DNA of 64,000 nt from Microvirga sp. (GCA_031181145.1 JAPSLB010000013.1:30854-94853); one strand, 5' to 3'; counted from the stretch's first letter, positions 19,046-30,919 are shown. Notes: generated by a model not told the origin, from the sequence alone. Program-made: numbers and translations.

Positions 19046-19069
19046 GTTACATTTTTAGGGAAATGTAAC
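19046..19069. promoter_or_regulatory. perfect palindrome downstream of tetR, upstream of mdh
   Basis: GTTACATTT (19046-19054) and its exact reverse complement AAATGTAAC (19061-19069) are separated by six bases. Size, symmetry and AT-rich character fit a TetR dimer operator; the gene just upstream encodes a TetR regulator. There is no T-tract, so a terminator is less likely. Binding is inferred. Confidence 0.5.
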
Positions 19070-19142
19070 AGGAAAATTGGCAGCAGGTGCGCGCCCCTAA
19101 GCCCTTGAAGAACATCATGAATTGGCCCTGGTCGAGCCAATG

Positions 19143-19180
19143 GGTTAACCAGAACTGCCCCAAAGCCTTGCTGGTTAACC
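19143..19180. promoter_or_regulatory. paired GGTTAACC sites upstream of mdh
   Basis: GGTTAACCAG (19143-19152) and its reverse complement CTGGTTAACC (19171-19180) form an inverted repeat; each core GGTTAACC is itself palindromic. Their centres are 30 bases apart, about three helical turns. They lie 90-127 bases before the mdh start, where the promoter of the mdh-suc genes must be. They could be a binding site or a weak hairpin; the protein is unknown. Confidence 0.4.
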
Positions 19181-19236
19181 TTTTGCTGGCTTGAAGCGTC
19201 CCCATTTCTGGTGTCAAACAGCGCCACCTTTCATAA

Positions 19237-20232
<996 letters not shown>

Positions 20233-20239
20233 ACGCTGT

Positions 20240-20335
20240 ACGTCATGGCCGGCCACGCGCCGGCCATCCACGTCTTTAACCGCCACGCCTCCTGGGCGTG
20301 GATGCCCGGGCCGGGCCCAGGCATGACGGAGAGGA
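20240..20335. repeat. intergenic palindromic repeat between mdh and sucC
   Basis: ATGGCCGGC (20245-20253) pairs with GCCGGCCAT (20259-20267) inside a unit with ends ACGTCATGGCCGG and CCGGCCATCCACGTCT. The same unit, in the opposite orientation, lies at 26823-26858 before lpdA, and a diverged copy at 55018-55049. A second GC-rich hairpin follows up to about 20335. It behaves like a REP-type dispersed element. Confidence 0.6.
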
Positions 20336-20341
20336 AAACAT

Positions 20342-21541
<1,200 letters not shown>

Positions 21542-21553
21542 GGTTTCGAGCTG

Positions 21554-22441
21554 ATGTCCATCCTGATTGACAAGAACACCAAGGTCATCTGCCAGGGCTT
21601 CACCGGCAAGAACGGGACCTTCCACTCCGAGCAGGCCATCGCCTACGGCACCAAGATGGTCGGCGGCACTTCGCCGGGCAAGGGCGGCTCCACGCATCTG
21701 GGTCTGCCCGTGTTCGATACGGTCATGGAAGCCCGCGAGGCGACCGGCGCCGACGCCTCCGTGGTCTATGTTCCGCCGCCGGGTGCGGCCGATGCCATCT
21801 GCGAGGCGATCGCCGCCGAGATCCCGCTCATCGTCTGCATCACGGAAGGCATTCCGGTGCAGGACATGGTGAAGGTGAAGCGCGCGCTCTCGGGCTCCAG
21901 GTCGCGCCTCATCGGTCCGAACTGCCCCGGTATCGTCACTGCGGGTGAATCGAAGATCGGCATCATGCCGGCAAACATCTTCAAGCCCGGCTCCGTCGGC
22001 ATTGTGTCCCGTTCCGGCACGCTCACCTACGAGGCCGTGTTCCAGACCACGAACGAAGGTCTCGGGCAGACCACCGCCGTCGGCATCGGCGGCGACCCGG
22101 TGAAGGGCACCGAGTTCATCGACATGCTCGACATGTTCCTTTCCGACCCGAAGACCGAGTCGATCATCATGATCGGCGAGATCGGCGGCTCGGCCGAGGA
22201 AGAGGCGGCCGAGTTCATCGCCCGGGAAGCCAAGAAGGGTCGCAAGAAGCCGATGGTCGGCTTCATCGCGGGCCGCACGGCTCCTCCCGGACGCCGCATG
22301 GGCCATGCCGGCGCGATCATCTCCGGCGGCAAGGGCGGCGCGGAAGACAAGATCGCCGCCATGGAGGCGGCGGGCATCCGCGTGTCGCCGTCCCCGGCGC
22401 GCCTCGGCAAGACTTTGGTCGAGGTCCTCAAGGGCCAATAA
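21554..22441 (+). CDS. sucD: succinyl-CoA synthetase alpha subunit
   Basis: A 295-residue CoA-binding subunit. It shows the CoA-site segment [19 protein letters not shown], the family motifs GGTSPGKGG and LIGPNCPGI, and the phosphorylated active-site histidine H251 in [15 protein letters not shown]. Length matches the family. It pairs with SucC. A near-perfect hairpin lies ten bases after the stop and before sucA. Confidence 0.98.
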   Translation: MSILIDKNTKVICQGFTGKNGTFHSEQAIAYGTKMVGGTSPGKGGSTHLGLPVFDTVMEAREATGADASVVYVPPPGAADAICEAIAAEIPLIVCITEGIPVQDMVKVKRALSGSRSRLIGPNCPGIVTAGESKIGIMPANIFKPGSVGIVSRSGTLTYEAVFQTTNEGLGQTTAVGIGGDPVKGTEFIDMLDMFLSDPKTESIIMIGEIGGSAEEEAAEFIAREAKKGRKKPMVGFIAGRTAPPGRRMGHAGAIISGGKGGAEDKIAAMEAAGIRVSPSPARLGKTLVEVLKGQ

Positions 22442-22450
22442 CGAACAAAC

Positions 22451-22474
22451 GGCCGCCCCGATGTCGGGGCGGCC
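22451..22474 (+). terminator. hairpin between sucD and sucA
   Basis: Eleven-base arms (GGCCGCCCCGA at 22451-22461 and TCGGGGCGGCC at 22464-22474) pair perfectly. Only scattered T follow (CTTTT at 22481-22485), so this may give partial termination or protect the sucCD mRNA end rather than stop transcription fully. Confidence 0.6.
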
Positions 22475-22500
22475 AATCAGCTTTTGGATTGTAGGTTGCC

Positions 22501-25461
22501 ATGGCACGCCAAGACGCCAACGAAAACTTCCTGAACACCGCTTTCCTCTATGGGGCGAATGCGTCCTATATCGAGGAGCTCCACGCACGCTACGAGAAGG
22601 ATCCGTCCTCGGTGGATGCCGAGTGGCAGGCCTTCTTCGGCGCGCTGAAGGACGACAAGCAGGCTGTCGAGAAGGCGGCAAAGGGGCCTTCTTGGGAAAA
22701 GCCGAACTGGCCGGTTCACGCGAACGGCGAGCTGATTTCCGCGCTCGACGGCAACTGGACCGAGGTCGAGAAGGCCGTCGGGGACAAGATCAAGGCGAAG
22801 GCGAAGGACAAGGGCGTCGAGATCAGTCAGGCCGACGTGCAGCAGGCGACCCGTGATTCCGTGCGCGCCATCATGCTGATCCGCGCCTATCGCGTGCGCG
22901 GTCATCTCCATGCCAAGCTCGATCCCCTGGACATCAACCCGCGCCCGAACGATCAGGAACTGCATCCGTCTCATTACGGCTTCTCTGAGGCCGACTGGGA
23001 CCGCAAGATCTTTCTCGACAACGTGCTCGGCCTCGAGTTCGGAACCATCCGCGAGATCGTCGCGATTCTCGATCGCACCTACTGCCAGACGGTGGGCGTC
23101 GAGTTCATGCATATCTCCGATCCGGTCGAGAAGGCCTGGATCCAGGAGCGGATCGAAGGCCCCGATAAGGAGATCACCTTCACGAAGGAGGGCAAGCGCG
23201 CCATCCTCAACAAGCTGGTCGAAGCAGAGGGCTTCGAGAAGTTCCTCGACCTCAAATACACCGGCACCAAGCGCTTCGGCCTCGATGGCGGCGAGTCGCT
23301 CATTCCGGCGCTCGAGCAGATCATCAAGCGCGGCGGCACTCTCGGAGTGAAGGAAATCGTGCTCGGCATGGCCCATCGCGGCCGCCTCAACGTGCTGACC
23401 CAGGTCATGGGCAAGCCGCACCGGGCCCTGTTCCACGAGTTCAAGGGCGGCTCCTTCGCCCCCGATGACGTGGAGGGCTCCGGCGACGTGAAGTACCATC
23501 TCGGCGCATCCTCGGACCGCGCCTTCGACGGCAACAACGTTCACCTGTCGCTCACGGCGAACCCCTCGCATCTGGAGATCGTCAATCCCGTGGTGCTCGG
23601 CAAGGTCCGCGCCAAGCAGGATCAGCATGGCTGTACGCCCGACAATCGCGGCGCGGTCATGCCGCTTCTGATCCACGGTGATGCGGCTTTCGCCGGGCAG
23701 GGCGTCGTTGCCGAGTGCTTCGGGCTTTCGGGCTTGCGAGGTCACCGCACCGGCGGTTGGATTTCCTTCATCATCAACAATCAGATCGGCTTCACCACCG
23801 ATCCGCGCTTCTCACGCTCCTCGCCTTATCCTTCCGATGTGGCGAAGATGGTCGAGGCGCCGATCTTCCACGTCAATGGAGACGATCCGGAGGCGGTCGT
23901 GTTCGCCGCCAAGGTCGCGACCGAATACCGCCAGCGCTTCCAGAAGCCTGTCGTGATCGACATGTTCTGCTATCGTCGCTTCGGCCACAACGAGGGCGAC
24001 GAGCCGTCCTTCACCCAGCCGCTGATGTACCGCAAGATCCGGTCGCATCCCTCGATCACCGAAATCTACACCAAGAAGCTCATCGCCGAGGGTATCGTCA
24101 CCGAAGGCGAGGTCGAGGAGATGAAGTCGAGCTGGCGCTCGAAGCTCGACGCCGAGTTCGACATTGCCTCCAACTACAAGCCCAACAAAGCCGACTGGCT
24201 CGATGGCCGCTGGTCGGGCTTGAAAGCGGTGCGCGAGGATCAGGACGATCCGCGCCGCGGCAAGACCGGCGTGTCGGCCGAGACGCTGCAGAAGATCGGC
24301 AAGGCGCTGACCACGGTTCCGGAAGGCTTCCACGTACACCGCACGATCCAGCGCTTCCTCGACAACCGCAAGAAGATGCTGGAAACAGGTGAGGGCCTCG
24401 ACTGGGCCATGGCCGAGGCGCTCGCCTTCGGCTCGCTGCTCGTGGAAGGCCATCGGGTGCGCCTCTCCGGCCAGGACTGCGAGCGCGGCACCTTCTCGCA
24501 GCGCCACTCGGTTCTCACCGACCAGGAGAACGAGGAGCGCTACACGAATCTCAACCATATCGACGAGAACCAGGCCCGCTACGAGGTCATCAACTCGATG
24601 CTCTCCGAAGAGGCGGTACTGGGCTTCGAGTACGGCTATACCCTCTCCGAGCCGAATGCCCTGACCCTGTGGGAGGCGCAGTTCGGCGACTTCGCCAACG
24701 GGGCGCAGGTGGTGTTCGACCAATTCGTCTCGTCGGGCGAGCGCAAGTGGCTGCGCATGTCGGGCCTCGTCTGCCTTCTGCCCCACGGCTACGAGGGCCA
24801 GGGTCCCGAGCATTCCTCCGCACGCCTGGAGCGTTTTCTCCAGATGTGCGCCGAGGACAACATGCAGGTGGCCTACTGCTCGACGCCCGCCAACTATTTC
24901 CACATCCTGCGGCGTCAGCTGAAGCGCGACTTCCGCAAGCCGCTGATCCTGATGACGCCGAAGAGCCTGCTGCGTCACAAGCGCTGCACCTCAACGCTCG
25001 CCGCGATCTCGGAAGGGACGTCCTTCCACCGCGTCCTCCAGGACGATGCTCAGGCGGGCCGCGACGGCATCAAGCTCGTGAAGGACGACAGGATCCGGCG
25101 CGTCGTGATCTGCACGGGCAAGGTCTATTACGATCTGCTCGAGGAGCGCGAGAAGAGGGGCATCGACGATGTTTATCTGCTTCGCGTCGAACAGCTCTAC
25201 CCGTTCCCGGCCAAGTCACTGGCAGCCGAACTCGCCCGCTTCAAGAAGGCTGACGTGGTGTGGTGCCAGGAGGAGCCAAAGAACATGGGCTCCTGGGGCT
25301 TCGTCGAACCCTACCTCGAATGGGTGCTCAAGACGGCAGGCTCCAAAGTGGACCGTCCGCGCTATGCGGGCCGGCCCGCTTCCGCCGCGACCGCGACCGG
25401 CATGATGTCCAAGCACCTCACCCAGCTGCAGGCATTCCTCGACGAGGCTTTCGCGGCGTAA
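22501..25461 (+). CDS. sucA: 2-oxoglutarate dehydrogenase E1 component
   Basis: A 986-residue thiamine-diphosphate enzyme that decarboxylates 2-oxoglutarate and succinylates the lipoyl group of E2. The N-terminal segment NTAFLYGANASYIEELHARYEKDP is the E2-binding region. The core shows IVLGMAHRGRLNVL, GDAAFAGQGVVAE, IINNQIGFTT and the thiamine site HVNGDDPEAV. The transketolase-like domain holds GFEYGYTLSEPNALTLWEAQFGDF in overlapping parts. Length is normal for bacteria. It starts 59 bases after sucD and is followed by odhB after 64 bases. Confidence 0.98.
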   Translation: MARQDANENFLNTAFLYGANASYIEELHARYEKDPSSVDAEWQAFFGALKDDKQAVEKAAKGPSWEKPNWPVHANGELISALDGNWTEVEKAVGDKIKAKAKDKGVEISQADVQQATRDSVRAIMLIRAYRVRGHLHAKLDPLDINPRPNDQELHPSHYGFSEADWDRKIFLDNVLGLEFGTIREIVAILDRTYCQTVGVEFMHISDPVEKAWIQERIEGPDKEITFTKEGKRAILNKLVEAEGFEKFLDLKYTGTKRFGLDGGESLIPALEQIIKRGGTLGVKEIVLGMAHRGRLNVLTQVMGKPHRALFHEFKGGSFAPDDVEGSGDVKYHLGASSDRAFDGNNVHLSLTANPSHLEIVNPVVLGKVRAKQDQHGCTPDNRGAVMPLLIHGDAAFAGQGVVAECFGLSGLRGHRTGGWISFIINNQIGFTTDPRFSRSSPYPSDVAKMVEAPIFHVNGDDPEAVVFAAKVATEYRQRFQKPVVIDMFCYRRFGHNEGDEPSFTQPLMYRKIRSHPSITEIYTKKLIAEGIVTEGEVEEMKSSWRSKLDAEFDIASNYKPNKADWLDGRWSGLKAVREDQDDPRRGKTGVSAETLQKIGKALTTVPEGFHVHRTIQRFLDNRKKMLETGEGLDWAMAEALAFGSLLVEGHRVRLSGQDCERGTFSQRHSVLTDQENEERYTNLNHIDENQARYEVINSMLSEEAVLGFEYGYTLSEPNALTLWEAQFGDFANGAQVVFDQFVSSGERKWLRMSGLVCLLPHGYEGQGPEHSSARLERFLQMCAEDNMQVAYCSTPANYFHILRRQLKRDFRKPLILMTPKSLLRHKRCTSTLAAISEGTSFHRVLQDDAQAGRDGIKLVKDDRIRRVVICTGKVYYDLLEEREKRGIDDVYLLRVEQLYPFPAKSLAAELARFKKADVVWCQEEPKNMGSWGFVEPYLEWVLKTAGSKVDRPRYAGRPASAATATGMMSKHLTQLQAFLDEAFAA

Positions 25462-25525
25462 AGTCGCGAAAGCTCTCACCCCTTCCCCGGGCTTAAAGTA
25501 AGCTCAGACAAAGACTAGAACGATC

Positions 25526-26755
25526 ATGGCAACCGAAATCCGCGTACCCACTCTCGGCGAATCCGTTTCAGAGGCCACCATCGGCCGCTGGTTCAAGAAG
25601 CCCGGCGATCCCGTGAAGGCCGACGAGCCTGTTCTCGAGCTCGAAACCGACAAGGTCACCCTCGAAGTCAACGCACCCGCGAGCGGTACTCTCGGCGAAA
25701 TCGTGGCGAAGGACGGAGAGACCGTGTCCCCGGGCGCAGTGCTCGGCTCCATCGTCGAAGGAGGCGCCGCTGCTTCCACCCCCGCCGCAGCCCCCAAGGC
25801 CGAAGCCCCTGCGACTGCTGCGGCCCCGGCTCCCGCTGCCCCCGCTCCGGCGGCTCCCGGCGCCGCCAAGGATCACGGCCCGGCCGTGGCCCGTCTCGCC
25901 GCCGAAAGCGGCGTGAATCCGGCCAATGTCGGCGGCACCGGCAAGGATGGCCGCGTGACCAAGGGCGACATGCTGGCTGCCATCGCGACCGGCGGCGCCG
26001 CTCCAGCGCCTGCCGCTCCGGTTTCGGTCCGCTCACCCTCCGCTCCGGTCGATGCCGAGCGCGAAGAGCGCGTGAAGATGACGAAGCTGCGCCAGACCAT
26101 CGCGCGCCGCCTCAAGGACGCGCAGAACACTGCCGCCATGCTCACCACGTTCAATGACGTGGACATGAGCGCCGTCATGTCGCTGCGCAGTCAGTACAAG
26201 GACATCTTCGAGAAGAAGCACGGCACCAAGCTCGGTTTCATGGGCTTCTTCACCAAGGCCGTGATCCAGGCCCTGAAGGACGTTCCGGCAGTCAACGCCG
26301 AGATCGACGGCACGGACATCGTCTACAAGAACTACTACCACATCGGCATCGCGGTCGGCACCGAGAAGGGCCTCGTGGTTCCGGTGGTGCGCGACGCGGA
26401 TCTGCTTTCGGTCGCCGGCATCGAGAAGACCATCGCCGATTTCGGCCGCCGCGCCCGTGACGGCAAGCTCGGTATCGACGAGATGCAGGGCGGCACCTTC
26501 ACCATTACCAACGGTGGCATCTACGGTTCGCTCATGTCGACCCCGATCCTCAACGCACCGCAATCCGGCATTCTCGGCATGCATCGCATCGAGGAGCGCC
26601 CGGTGGTCCGTAACGGTCAGGTGGTCGTGCGCCCGATGATGTATCTCGCGCTCTCCTACGATCACCGCATCGTCGACGGCAAGGAAGCCGTGACATTCCT
26701 CGTGCGGATCAAGGAGGCCCTGGAAGATCCGGCCCGCCTCGTTCTCGACCTGTAA
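25526..26755 (+). CDS. odhB: dihydrolipoyl succinyltransferase, E2 of 2-oxoglutarate dehydrogenase
   Basis: A 409-residue E2 subunit. The N-terminal lipoyl domain carries the lipoylated lysine K43 in [11 protein letters not shown]. An Ala/Pro-rich flexible linker (about 78-115) leads to the E1/E3-binding domain (about 117-152, [20 protein letters not shown]). The C-terminal catalytic domain has the active-site pair H380 and D384 in [13 protein letters not shown]. Only one lipoyl domain is present, as usual for succinyltransferases. Also named sucB. It transfers the succinyl group to CoA. Confidence 0.97.
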   Translation: MATEIRVPTLGESVSEATIGRWFKKPGDPVKADEPVLELETDKVTLEVNAPASGTLGEIVAKDGETVSPGAVLGSIVEGGAAASTPAAAPKAEAPATAAAPAPAAPAPAAPGAAKDHGPAVARLAAESGVNPANVGGTGKDGRVTKGDMLAAIATGGAAPAPAAPVSVRSPSAPVDAEREERVKMTKLRQTIARRLKDAQNTAAMLTTFNDVDMSAVMSLRSQYKDIFEKKHGTKLGFMGFFTKAVIQALKDVPAVNAEIDGTDIVYKNYYHIGIAVGTEKGLVVPVVRDADLLSVAGIEKTIADFGRRARDGKLGIDEMQGGTFTITNGGIYGSLMSTPILNAPQSGILGMHRIEERPVVRNGQVVVRPMMYLALSYDHRIVDGKEAVTFLVRIKEALEDPARLVLDL

Positions 26756-26770
26756 GCAAAACACCTCGTC

Positions 26771-26861
26771 ATGCCCGGCCCCGTGCCGGGCATCCCGCCC
26801 TCTATGCCGGGCGGCCGTCCTAAGACGTGGATGGCCGAGATATGCCCGGCCATGACGTCCA
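26771..26861. repeat. intergenic palindromic repeat between odhB and lpdA
   Basis: ATGCCCGGC (26771-26779) pairs with GCCGGGCAT (26785-26793). A second unit at 26823-26858 runs from AGACGTGGATGGCCG to CCGGCCATGACGT and matches, in opposite orientation, the repeat between mdh and sucC. The whole gap is taken up by these units, ending just before the lpdA ribosome site. Confidence 0.6.
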
Positions 26862-26875
26862 AGGGGATAACTCCC

Positions 26876-28273
26876 ATGTCCTACGATCTCATCGTCATCG
26901 GCACCGGCCCGGGCGGCTACGTGGCTGCCATCCGGGCCGCGCAGCTCGGCCTCAAGACCGCTGTCGTCGAAAAACGCAAGGCCCACGGCGGCACCTGCCT
27001 CAACGTCGGCTGCATTCCCTCGAAGGCGCTGCTCCATGCGTCGCATATGTTCGAGGACGCGAAACACTTCGCCGATCTCGGCATCGGCGTCAGCGCGCCG
27101 ACGCTGGATCTGCAGAAGATGCAATCCTTCAAGCAGGAGGGCGTCGATGGGAACACCAAGGGCGTCGAGTTCCTGCTGAAGAAGAACAAGATCGATGCCT
27201 TCCACGGCATCGCGCGCATTGCCGCGGTCGGTCAGGTCGAAGTGACGTCGGAGGACGGCTCCAACCAACTCCTGGAAACTAAGAACATTCTCATCGCCAC
27301 GGGTTCGGACGTGACGCGTCTGCCCGGCATCGAGATCGACGAGAAGGTGGTGGTGTCCTCCACAGGCGCCCTCGAGCTCGAGAGCGTGCCGAAGCATCTC
27401 GTGGTCATCGGCGCCGGCGTCATCGGTCTGGAGCTCGGCTCGGTGTGGCGCCGCCTCGGTGCCGAGGTCACCGTCGTCGAATATCTCGACCGCATCCTGC
27501 CCGGCATGGACGCCGAGGTTGCCAAGAACTTTCAGCGCATCCTGTCCAAGCAGGGCTTCGCGTTCAAGCTCGGGGCGAAGGTCACCGGCATCGAGAAGAC
27601 CGGCAACGGTGCGACGCTCACCTACGAGCCTGCTGCCGGCGGAGCCGCAGAGACCATCGAGGCTGATGTCGTACTCGTCGCGGTGGGCCGCGTGCCCTAT
27701 ACCCAGGGCCTTGGCCTCGACCATTTGGGCGTCCAGCTCGACAACCGCGGACGGGTTCAAACGGACGAGCATTTCGCAACCAACGTCACCGGGATCTATG
27801 CCATCGGCGACGTGATCGCCGGTCCGATGCTCGCCCACAAGGCCGAGGACGAGGGCGTCGCGGTGGCCGAGATCATCGCCGGCAAGGCGGGCCATGTGAA
27901 CTACGACGTGATTCCGAGCGTGGTCTACACGTTCCCGGAGGTCGCCTCCGTGGGCAAGACCGAGGAAGAGCTGAAGGCGGCCGGCATCGCCTATAATGTC
28001 GGCAAGTTCCCCTTTACGGCGAACGGTCGGGCCAAGGTGAACCGCACCACGGACGGATTCGTGAAGATCCTGGCGGATGCGGCCACCGACAAGGTTCTCG
28101 GCGTACACATCATCGGCCCCGAGGCCGGCAACCTCATCCACGAGGCTGCCATCGCCATGGAATTCGGCGCCTCGTCGGAAGATATGGCCCGCACCTGCCA
28201 TGCGCACCCGACGCTTGCCGAAGCTGTGAAGGAAGCGGCACTCGCAGTGGAGAAGCGCGCCATCCATATGTAA
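26876..28273 (+). CDS. lpdA: dihydrolipoyl dehydrogenase (E3)
   Basis: A 465-residue FAD enzyme that reoxidises the dihydrolipoyl group of E2 with NAD. The start at 26876 ([18 protein letters not shown]) has AAGGGG eleven bases upstream; an upstream in-frame ATG at 26771 lies inside the repeat and is rejected. Redox cysteines C41 and C46 are in [13 protein letters not shown], the NAD-binding loop is [14 protein letters not shown], and the C-terminal catalytic [15 protein letters not shown] supplies the His-Glu pair. It is last gene of the 2-oxoglutarate dehydrogenase set; tdk follows after nine bases. Confidence 0.97.
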   Translation: MSYDLIVIGTGPGGYVAAIRAAQLGLKTAVVEKRKAHGGTCLNVGCIPSKALLHASHMFEDAKHFADLGIGVSAPTLDLQKMQSFKQEGVDGNTKGVEFLLKKNKIDAFHGIARIAAVGQVEVTSEDGSNQLLETKNILIATGSDVTRLPGIEIDEKVVVSSTGALELESVPKHLVVIGAGVIGLELGSVWRRLGAEVTVVEYLDRILPGMDAEVAKNFQRILSKQGFAFKLGAKVTGIEKTGNGATLTYEPAAGGAAETIEADVVLVAVGRVPYTQGLGLDHLGVQLDNRGRVQTDEHFATNVTGIYAIGDVIAGPMLAHKAEDEGVAVAEIIAGKAGHVNYDVIPSVVYTFPEVASVGKTEEELKAAGIAYNVGKFPFTANGRAKVNRTTDGFVKILADAATDKVLGVHIIGPEAGNLIHEAAIAMEFGASSEDMARTCHAHPTLAEAVKEAALAVEKRAIHM

Positions 28274-28282
28274 TATGGCTTC

Positions 28283-28906
28283 ATGGCAAAACTCCACTTC
28301 CTCTACTCGGTGATGAATGCGGGCAAGACCACGCATCTCCTGCAGGTTCGTCACAACTACATCGAGAACGGCGGCCACGTGCTGCTGTTCTCCAGCCCCA
28401 TCGATGACCGCTGCGGCGTCGGCAAGGTGAAATCGCGCATCGGCATCGAAGCCGATGCGATCGTTCTGAGGAGGAACGACGCCATCGACGCCATCGTGGC
28501 GGCCGAGCACGCCAGGAAGAAGGTGACGGCGGTCCTCATCGACGAGGTGCAGTTCATGACGGCGGACCAGGTCCGCCAACTCGCCTGGATCGTCGACGAG
28601 CTCGGCATTCCGGTCATGGCCTATGGGCTCAAGAACAACGTCTACGGCGCGTTGTTCAGCGACGCCATCGTGACAATGATGGCCCTGGCCGATGACTTCC
28701 AGGAAATCAAACAGCTCTGTCATTGCGGCCGCAAGGCCACGATGATCCTGAAATTCGACCCCTCCGGAGAGCCCGTGCGGTCCGGCCCAGTGATCGAGAT
28801 CGGCGGCGAGAGCCGCTACGTCTCCGTCTGCCGTCCTCACTGGACGAAGGGCGATATCGGCCCTGCCGCGCGCCAGCTCCTGGCGCGAGCCGTCGCCGCC
28901 GAGTAA
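28283..28906 (+). CDS. tdk: thymidine kinase (type II)
   Basis: A 207-residue enzyme phosphorylating thymidine with ATP in the salvage route to dTTP. P-loop MNAGKTTHLL has G14-K15-T16. The segment IDDRCGVGKVKSRIG is the family motif after it. LIDEVQFM holds the Walker B aspartate and catalytic glutamate. The lasso/zinc site is formed by CHCGRKA and a later CRPH. It begins nine bases after lpdA, so it is probably cotranscribed, although functionally unrelated. Confidence 0.95.
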   Translation: MAKLHFLYSVMNAGKTTHLLQVRHNYIENGGHVLLFSSPIDDRCGVGKVKSRIGIEADAIVLRRNDAIDAIVAAEHARKKVTAVLIDEVQFMTADQVRQLAWIVDELGIPVMAYGLKNNVYGALFSDAIVTMMALADDFQEIKQLCHCGRKATMILKFDPSGEPVRSGPVIEIGGESRYVSVCRPHWTKGDIGPAARQLLARAVAAE

Positions 28907-29211
28907 ACCCACCGTCCCGGACGAAGCGGAGCGCAGATCCGGGATCGTATGACCTGGCAAGCACCGCCATCCCGGCGAAGGCCACGATCCACAATGGCGA
29001 CGGCCTTCTAGCGCATCGTGCGGAAAAGTGGACCCGGTTTTCGCTGACGCGGCCCTTCGGGTCCGCTCCAGACGATGCGCTCATTCAAGAAGGGAGCATC
29101 GGACCCTCTGTCCATCACATGTCGTCACCAGCCTTGGGCTCCTGAACTCGCGGCAGGCGGCCTGGCCTGACCCCGAATCGGCTCACGCCGTCCGGAATGA
29201 TGCGCGGGCGC
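28907..29211. other. repeat-filled gap between tdk and xerC
   Basis: No gene is supported. The first part (about 28912-28990) is a GTCCCGGACGAAGCGGAGCG / ATCCGGGATCG type palindromic sequence and the second (29010-29081) is a separate element with ten-base inverted ends. Both look like dispersed intergenic repeats. The two flanking genes converge here. Confidence 0.5.
29010..29081. repeat. 72-bp element with 10-bp terminal inverted repeats
   Basis: The ends AGCGCATCGT (29010-29019) and ACGATGCGCT (29072-29081) are exact reverse complements. The interior contains GCGGAAAAGTGGACCCGG, a sequence I recall as recurrent in Rhizobiales intergenic regions. It has no coding capacity, so it is a miniature, non-autonomous repeat or a folded RNA element. 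Confidence 0.55.
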
Positions 29212-30222
29212 TTACTTCACCCGCGCCCGCGGATGCGCGGCATCGAAGGCGTCCATCAACCGCGCCGCATCGACCTTCGTGTAGAGCTGCGTGGTCGAGA
29301 GCGAGGCGTGGCCCAGCAATTCCTGGATGCCGCGCAGATCGCCGCCCCTGGCGAGAAGATGCGTGGCGAAGGAATGGCGCAGGGCATGGGGCGTCGCGCT
29401 GTCGGGCAGGCCGAGGGCGCCGCGCAGTTCCTCCACCGCCATCTGGATGATGCGCGGCGAGAGCGGGCCGCCGCGCGCGCCGAGGAAGAGCGGGCCTTCC
29501 GGCGGGATCGCATAAGGGCAGAGGTGCAGGTACTCCTCCACGGCCCGCTGGATCGCCGGAAGCACGGGAACGCTGCGCACCTTGCCGCCCTTGCCGGTCA
29601 CCGTGATCGAATCGACGCCGCTGACAGGCGCGTCGCGGCGCTGAAGGCCGAGCGCTTCGGAAATACGCAGGCCCGCGCCATAGAGCAGGGAGAGCACGGC
29701 GGCATCGCGCGCCAGGATCCATGGTTTGCGGTCCTCGGACGCGCGCGCCTCCTTGTCCGTCACGGCCACGGCGGACGAGGCGGAGAGGGGGCGCGGCAGG
29801 TTCTTGTCCGTCTTCGGACTGCGAATCGCCGCAAAGGCCGAGGCGGTGCCGTGGCCTTCACGTTCCAGGTAGCGCGCGAAGGAGCGAAGCGCCGAGAGCT
29901 GGCGCATGAGAGACCGGCTCCCGACCGCCTTCATGCGGCGGGAGGCGAGAAAAGAGCGGATGTCGAGGGGCTTCAGGCCGAGAATGGCTCTGATGCTCGG
30001 CTGTTCCCCCAGGTGCTGCGTGAGAAAAGTCAGGAACTGGCGGAGGTCCCGGGCATAGGCCTCCACGGTCTTGGGCGACAACCTGCGCTCCTTGGCGAGT
30101 GATGTGAGCCACGCCGTCACCTCCCGGCGGGTATCCTCCGCGCCGGGCAGGACGAGGTCGATCTCTGAAGGTTGCGTCTTTGCCGTTGCCACAGGCGGAT
30201 TATTGCCCTTCGACCTTGCCAA
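29212..30222 (-). CDS. xerC: tyrosine recombinase XerC
   Basis: A 336-residue tyrosine recombinase. The N-terminal SAM-like DNA-binding domain (about 30-135) contains SPKTVEAYARDLRQFLTFL. The catalytic domain has the full set R186 (GAGLRISEAL), the hairpin lysine of GKGGKVRSVP (211-214), H279 and R282 (HALRHSFATHLL), H305 (LLGHASLSTTQLY) and nucleophile Y314. With XerD it resolves chromosome dimers at dif during division. It is single-copy here with no integron or prophage signs, so I favour the housekeeping XerC over a phage integrase. Confidence 0.93.
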   Translation of the reverse strand: MARSKGNNPPVATAKTQPSEIDLVLPGAEDTRREVTAWLTSLAKERRLSPKTVEAYARDLRQFLTFLTQHLGEQPSIRAILGLKPLDIRSFLASRRMKAVGSRSLMRQLSALRSFARYLEREGHGTASAFAAIRSPKTDKNLPRPLSASSAVAVTDKEARASEDRKPWILARDAAVLSLLYGAGLRISEALGLQRRDAPVSGVDSITVTGKGGKVRSVPVLPAIQRAVEEYLHLCPYAIPPEGPLFLGARGGPLSPRIIQMAVEELRGALGLPDSATPHALRHSFATHLLARGGDLRGIQELLGHASLSTTQLYTKVDAARLMDAFDAAHPRARVK

Positions 30223-30259
30223 AAGATGAAAGTTCGAACCTGTTGGCCTTTGAAACGAA

Positions 30260-30919
30260 ATGAAATTTAACTCGGCGCAGAGACTCAGGAGGCTTCACTT
30301 GAACGGCGTAAGAACACCCGTGCCGGGAGCCGCAGGCTATGCAGAGGCTGCGGACTCGTTGATCGAATCATACGAGAGCATCAGCTTCGAGGCGATCTAC
30401 GGGCCTCTCCTCGACCTTCTCCCGCAGGTCGGCCGGGCCTTGGATATCGGCGCGGGAACCGGTCGCGACGCGGCGGCGCTGGCCCTCAAGGGGTTTCGAG
30501 TTCATGCCGCCGAGCCGACGGCCGAACTGCGTGCGCATGCCCGCAGGCTCCACCCCTCACCCGCAGTCACATGGATCGACGATGCGCTGCCCGACCTCGC
30601 AGGGCTTCAGGCCGAGGCTATCCGTTTCGATCTCATCCTGATGACGGCGGTGTGGATGCATCTCGACAAGGATGAGCGCGAGAGGGCGCTTCCGAGAGTC
30701 GCGGAGCTTCTCGCTCCGGGCGGTCGCTTGTTCATGACGGTGAGAAGGGGGCCCGTTCCTCCGGGACGTCGTATGTTTCACGTCCCGACAGACGAATTGA
30801 TCGCCGCGGCAGAGGCAATTGGCCTCAGGGTTCTGCGGAGCTTTGGCATTTCCGACATGCTGGGTCGGCGGGATGTCAGTTGGACCATGCTTGCCTTCGA
30901 GAGGGAAAATCGGGTCTAA
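30260..30919 (+). CDS. class I SAM-dependent methyltransferase
   Basis: A 219-residue protein with a Rossmann methyltransferase core. Motif I is ALDIGAGTGRDAAALA, then the acidic residue after strand 2 (VHAAEPTAELRAHARR), and a motif IV-like FDLILMTAVWMHLDKDE. The C-terminal part ends in VSWTMLAFERE. Substrate is unknown; the fold is of the ubiquinone/tellurite-type small-molecule methyltransferases. It is divergent from xerC and ends 39 bases before priA. I see no strong ribosome site, so an in-frame later start is possible. Confidence 0.8.
   Translation: MKFNSAQRLRRLHLNGVRTPVPGAAGYAEAADSLIESYESISFEAIYGPLLDLLPQVGRALDIGAGTGRDAAALALKGFRVHAAEPTAELRAHARRLHPSPAVTWIDDALPDLAGLQAEAIRFDLILMTAVWMHLDKDERERALPRVAELLAPGGRLFMTVRRGPVPPGRRMFHVPTDELIAAAEAIGLRVLRSFGISDMLGRRDVSWTMLAFERENRV

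Noticed and set aside
26033..28960. 975-codon open frame antisense to odhB, lpdA and tdk
   Set aside because: Same composition artefact; overlaps three confirmed genes.
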